Assembly: GCF_020829685.1 (NCBI RefSeq)
Contig: NZ_JAIVFR010000402.1
Coordinates: 1 to 6,329 of the forward strand
Direction of reading: 5' to 3'
Length of the DNA: 6,329 nucleotides
Source of the DNA: Nostoc sp. CHAB 5715
Lineage (GTDB): Bacteria > Cyanobacteriota > Cyanobacteriia > Cyanobacteriales > Nostocaceae
Within the stretch, counting starts at the first letter, position 1. Each line of letters starts with the position of its first letter. Shown here one piece after another: positions 4,675 to 6,329 of the stretch. The notes beneath the pieces are model-generated. The model ran no database searches and was not told where the DNA came from. It was given only the letters and a program-made list of their open reading frames with translations. The translations under genes and the position numbers were made by a program.

Positions 4675-4829
4675 TTAAACTATTAGGAAAGAAGATCCAC
4701 ATATATTGGTAAAAACAACAATTTCATCAAACTTATTTTTGATTTCTGCCTTGCTCATCCCTAGAATGATACCGTTGATAAATTACCATTTTTCCATCCA
4801 GTTAATTCTTGGTGAGAGTCTATTCCTTC
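4675..4829 (-). pseudogene. Decayed fragment of a Wzt-like polysaccharide ABC-transporter ATPase
   Basis: On the - strand, 4678-4782 reads FINGIILGMSKAEI then KNKFDEIVVFTNI. This matches the segment after the Walker A half in Wzt/TagH-type ATPases, where the usual text is close to YLNGAILGMSKAEIKRKFDEIVAFAEI. In another frame just upstream, 4788-4829 reads EGIDSHQELTGWKN, the counterpart of VGTGFHPELTGREN. The joint at 4783-4787 carries frameshifts and an in-frame TAA. Downstream, the similarity stops after TNI and the frame ends with TAA at 4675-4677, so the signature motif, Walker B and the C-terminal domain are missing. The Walker A half is also absent: the intact glycosyltransferase gene ends at 4836. 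This is a short fossil of an export gene that once lay beside the glycosyltransferase. Family call by motif recall. Confidence 0.75.
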
Positions 4830-4835
4830 TCAGGT

Positions 4836-5663
4836 TTATTTACGATTTGTTATTTTCAGTGGAATTCTTGCTGTTTCTTGCTGATTGAAAGTCTGACCTA
4901 AATTAGTAGCAGTTGGCGCTGGTGATGTTAAATTCTTAAACAATAGCTTTAGAGTTCGAGTAATAGTTTTAAGAATTTTCATTTTGCTGGCACTCGGCTT
5001 TTGATCGTATCTCAAAACCATTGGGATTTCTACAATTTTTGGTTTGAGCGCTTTGGCTTTCAGCAGTAAATCTATCATGCAAGCAAATCCACTTTCAGTG
5101 AATAAATTCTCGCCATAATACATATCTAGTTTACTGACGAAAGTACGGTTATACAGCCTGTAACCGCAAGTATAGTCTCTTACACCTGGTACACGGGCTG
5201 CAATTCTAAAAAGCCAGCTAGCTCCGTAACTCATCACCTCTCTAAATGTTGATAAGCCTATGACTTTGGAGCCTTTTCGATATCTGGATGCGATCGCAAT
5301 ATCATAGCTACCAGCTATCATCGTCTCATACATCTTGATTAATAGTTCTGGTGGTTGAGTGTTGTCGCAATCCATCGCGGCTAAAAAATCGCCTTCTTTA
5401 GAAATTTCTAAGAAAGTTGTGAAACCTGTTTTAATTGCTTGACCTAAACCAGCATTTTTGGGATGTTGGACTAATTTCAGTGATATCCCTAGCGATTGAG
5501 ATTCTTCTATTGCAGTCTGAGCAGTTGCATCCCTGCTACCATCATCAACAAGAATCAGCCGGATATCCATATTAGAGATTTCCTGCAATATCTGAAACTT
5601 TTTGAACAAGGGGCGAATTGATTCTTGCTCGTTGTATGCGGGTAAAAGAACAAAAAGACTCAT
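4836..5663 (-). CDS. Family 2 glycosyltransferase (dolichyl-phosphate mannosyltransferase-like)
   Basis: A 275-residue GT-A fold, inverting family 2 enzyme that likely moves a sugar from a nucleotide donor to a lipid-phosphate or glycan acceptor at the cytoplasmic face of the membrane. Visible motifs are PAYNEQES (8-15), VDDGSRD (39-45), HPKNAGLGQA (67-76), the metal-binding DxD as D98-C-D100, SRYRKGS and CGYRLY. No transmembrane segment is seen; the C-terminal 45 residues are basic then polar and poorly conserved in look. ATG at 5661-5663 is preceded by GAGGT at 4 bases. It lies 39 bp after the stop of the FAD oxidoreductase on the same strand, so they probably form an operon. The stop is only 6 bp before the Wzt-like remnant, pointing to a polysaccharide or glycolipid cluster. 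Donor and acceptor are unknown. Confidence 0.9.
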   Translation of the reverse strand: MSLFVLLPAYNEQESIRPLFKKFQILQEISNMDIRLILVDDGSRDATAQTAIEESQSLGISLKLVQHPKNAGLGQAIKTGFTTFLEISKEGDFLAAMDCDNTQPPELLIKMYETMIAGSYDIAIASRYRKGSKVIGLSTFREVMSYGASWLFRIAARVPGVRDYTCGYRLYNRTFVSKLDMYYGENLFTESGFACMIDLLLKAKALKPKIVEIPMVLRYDQKPSASKMKILKTITRTLKLLFKNLTSPAPTATNLGQTFNQQETARIPLKITNRK

Positions 5664-5667
5664 AAGT

Positions 5668-5672
5668 ACCTC
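5668..5672 (-). promoter_or_regulatory. Ribosome binding site of the glycosyltransferase
   Basis: On the - strand GAGGT lies 4 bases before the ATG at 5663-5661. It supports this start and separate translation initiation within the putative operon. Confidence 0.65.
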
Positions 5673-5702
5673 GTGTGATTTTCAAAATATCATTCTCAGA
5701 TT

Positions 5703-6329
5703 TCAAGAATTCAGTAATGTTGATTTCTTGAGAAATTCATCCACCTGTCGGACGACTGCGTTGTTGTTGACGCTATCATTGACCAACTGTGAGGTATTGA
5801 CGACGAAAAAATCATCGTTTTCAGTACTCACTTTTGGAACAAGGCTTGAATAATTTAAAACTTGTAGTGGCTGTACTTTAATAGCTCGATTAATGTGTGC
5901 TGCAACAATATCATCTGCTTTTAGTGCTGGGAACATCAAACGTATACCCTGGAAAAATACTTGACGCAATTCATCATCTGGCTGTTTTAACAACGGGTCA
6001 GTGGAAAGTATATATTTTGGTAGGAATGTGATATGATATCCTGCTGTCTCTTGCAAAGAAACTAGGTTACTCATACCGATGACTCCAGTAAAGGGAACAT
6101 TTCTATCGGCAATATTTACTACGTAGTAAGGAATTAGAGTCTTGCGAGTAATAAGTACCATGCAGATTACGCCCAGGTATTCTACTGTTTCACCAGTGTC
6201 TGAAACTTTCACCAGTTCTTTGGCAGCAACCTGTTGCAAAATATTAACTGGGCCAGTAAAGATGACTTTATCAAAATGTTCCTTTTTGCCCTGATATTCT
6301 ACCCACATTCCACCCTCTGGATGAGGTGC
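5703..6329 (-). CDS. FAD-dependent oxidoreductase (amine oxidase-like), N-terminus outside window
   Basis: The frame is open to the right window edge; 208 residues of the C-terminal part are visible, beginning APHPEGGMWVEYQGK. The methionine at 6306-6308 is internal, so the real start lies beyond the window. The segment FDKVIFTGPVNILQQVA resembles the strand leading back into the FAD domain of flavin amine oxidase/protoporphyrinogen oxidase-like proteins. The following strands (EYLGVICMVLITRKTL) and the C-terminal helical region fit the substrate domain. The dinucleotide motif GxGxxG would be in the unseen N-terminus. The pairing with a family 2 glycosyltransferase suggests sugar or lipid modification, possibly like UDP-galactopyranose mutase relatives, but the reaction cannot be fixed. 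The stop TGA is at 5705-5703, 39 bp before the glycosyltransferase ATG. Confidence 0.65.
   Translation of the reverse strand, partial: APHPEGGMWVEYQGKKEHFDKVIFTGPVNILQQVAAKELVKVSDTGETVEYLGVICMVLITRKTLIPYYVVNIADRNVPFTGVIGMSNLVSLQETAGYHITFLPKYILSTDPLLKQPDDELRQVFFQGIRLMFPALKADDIVAAHINRAIKVQPLQVLNYSSLVPKVSTENDDFFVVNTSQLVNDSVNNNAVVRQVDEFLKKSTLLNS

Larger units (their letters stand above)
378..5297. repeat. HIP1 octamers GCGATCGC, nine copies
   Basis: Copies begin at 378, 653, 1087, 1621, 2983, 3469, 3603, 4555 and 5290. The density is about one per 700 bp, in genes and spacers alike, far above chance for an 8-mer. HIP1 is the highly iterated palindrome of many cyanobacterial genomes and is the main evidence for the organism type. 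The span given covers first to last copy, not one unit. Confidence 0.95.

Noticed and set aside
4706..4888. 60-codon hydrophobic + strand ORF beginning at TTG 4706
   Set aside because: It is antisense to the Wzt-like remnant and to the end of the glycosyltransferase; its hydrophobicity is explained by complementing A-rich, Lys/Glu-coding DNA.

Overview
The window reads as chromosome of a filamentous, probably heterocyst-forming cyanobacterium of the Nostoc/Anabaena type. Evidence is the nine copies of the HIP1 octamer GCGATCGC in 6.3 kb, a tRNA gene without an encoded CCA end, AT-rich intergenic DNA full of short palindromic and heptameric repeats, and proteins of cyanobacterial flavour. The assignment is inference; no species is claimed.

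Layout. (1) Positions 1-1188, + strand: the 3' part of an exported coiled-coil M23 murein endopeptidase whose start lies before the window. (2) 1233-1326: a tRNA-Arg(CCG) behind its own extended -10 promoter. (3) 1327-1753: AT-rich spacer. (4) 1754-2433: a two-gene toxin-antitoxin operon, a DUF2281-like antitoxin overlapping a PIN-domain VapC toxin by one base. (5) 2448-2635: a 168-bp non-coding mobile element (MITE-like) with 17-bp terminal inverted repeats, four internal hairpins and perfect 10-bp flanking direct repeats. (6) 2737-3120: a single-domain VOC-fold protein that lacks the usual metal ligands. (7) 3120-3246: a small insertion-like repeat followed by eight AAAGGAC-type heptamers; the heptamers supply the Shine-Dalgarno sequence and the last one holds the start codon of the next gene. 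(8) 3242-4126: YlqF/RbgA, a circularly permuted ribosome-assembly GTPase. (9) 4127-4640: a spacer with a GC hairpin, a second MITE-like module with 8-bp direct repeats, and a tiny promoter/11-codon ORF/terminator unit. (10) 4675-6329, - strand: the end of a polysaccharide-type cluster, read right to left as an FAD-dependent oxidoreductase (cut by the window edge), a family 2 glycosyltransferase, and a decayed fragment of a Wzt-like polysaccharide ABC-transporter ATPase not covered by any intact reading frame.

No complete novel defence or biosynthetic system was found. The most noteworthy points are the two non-autonomous elements with intact target duplications, the repeat array acting as leader of ylqF, the Wzt fossil beside the glycosyltransferase, and the possible mini-gene or small RNA at 4581-4673.
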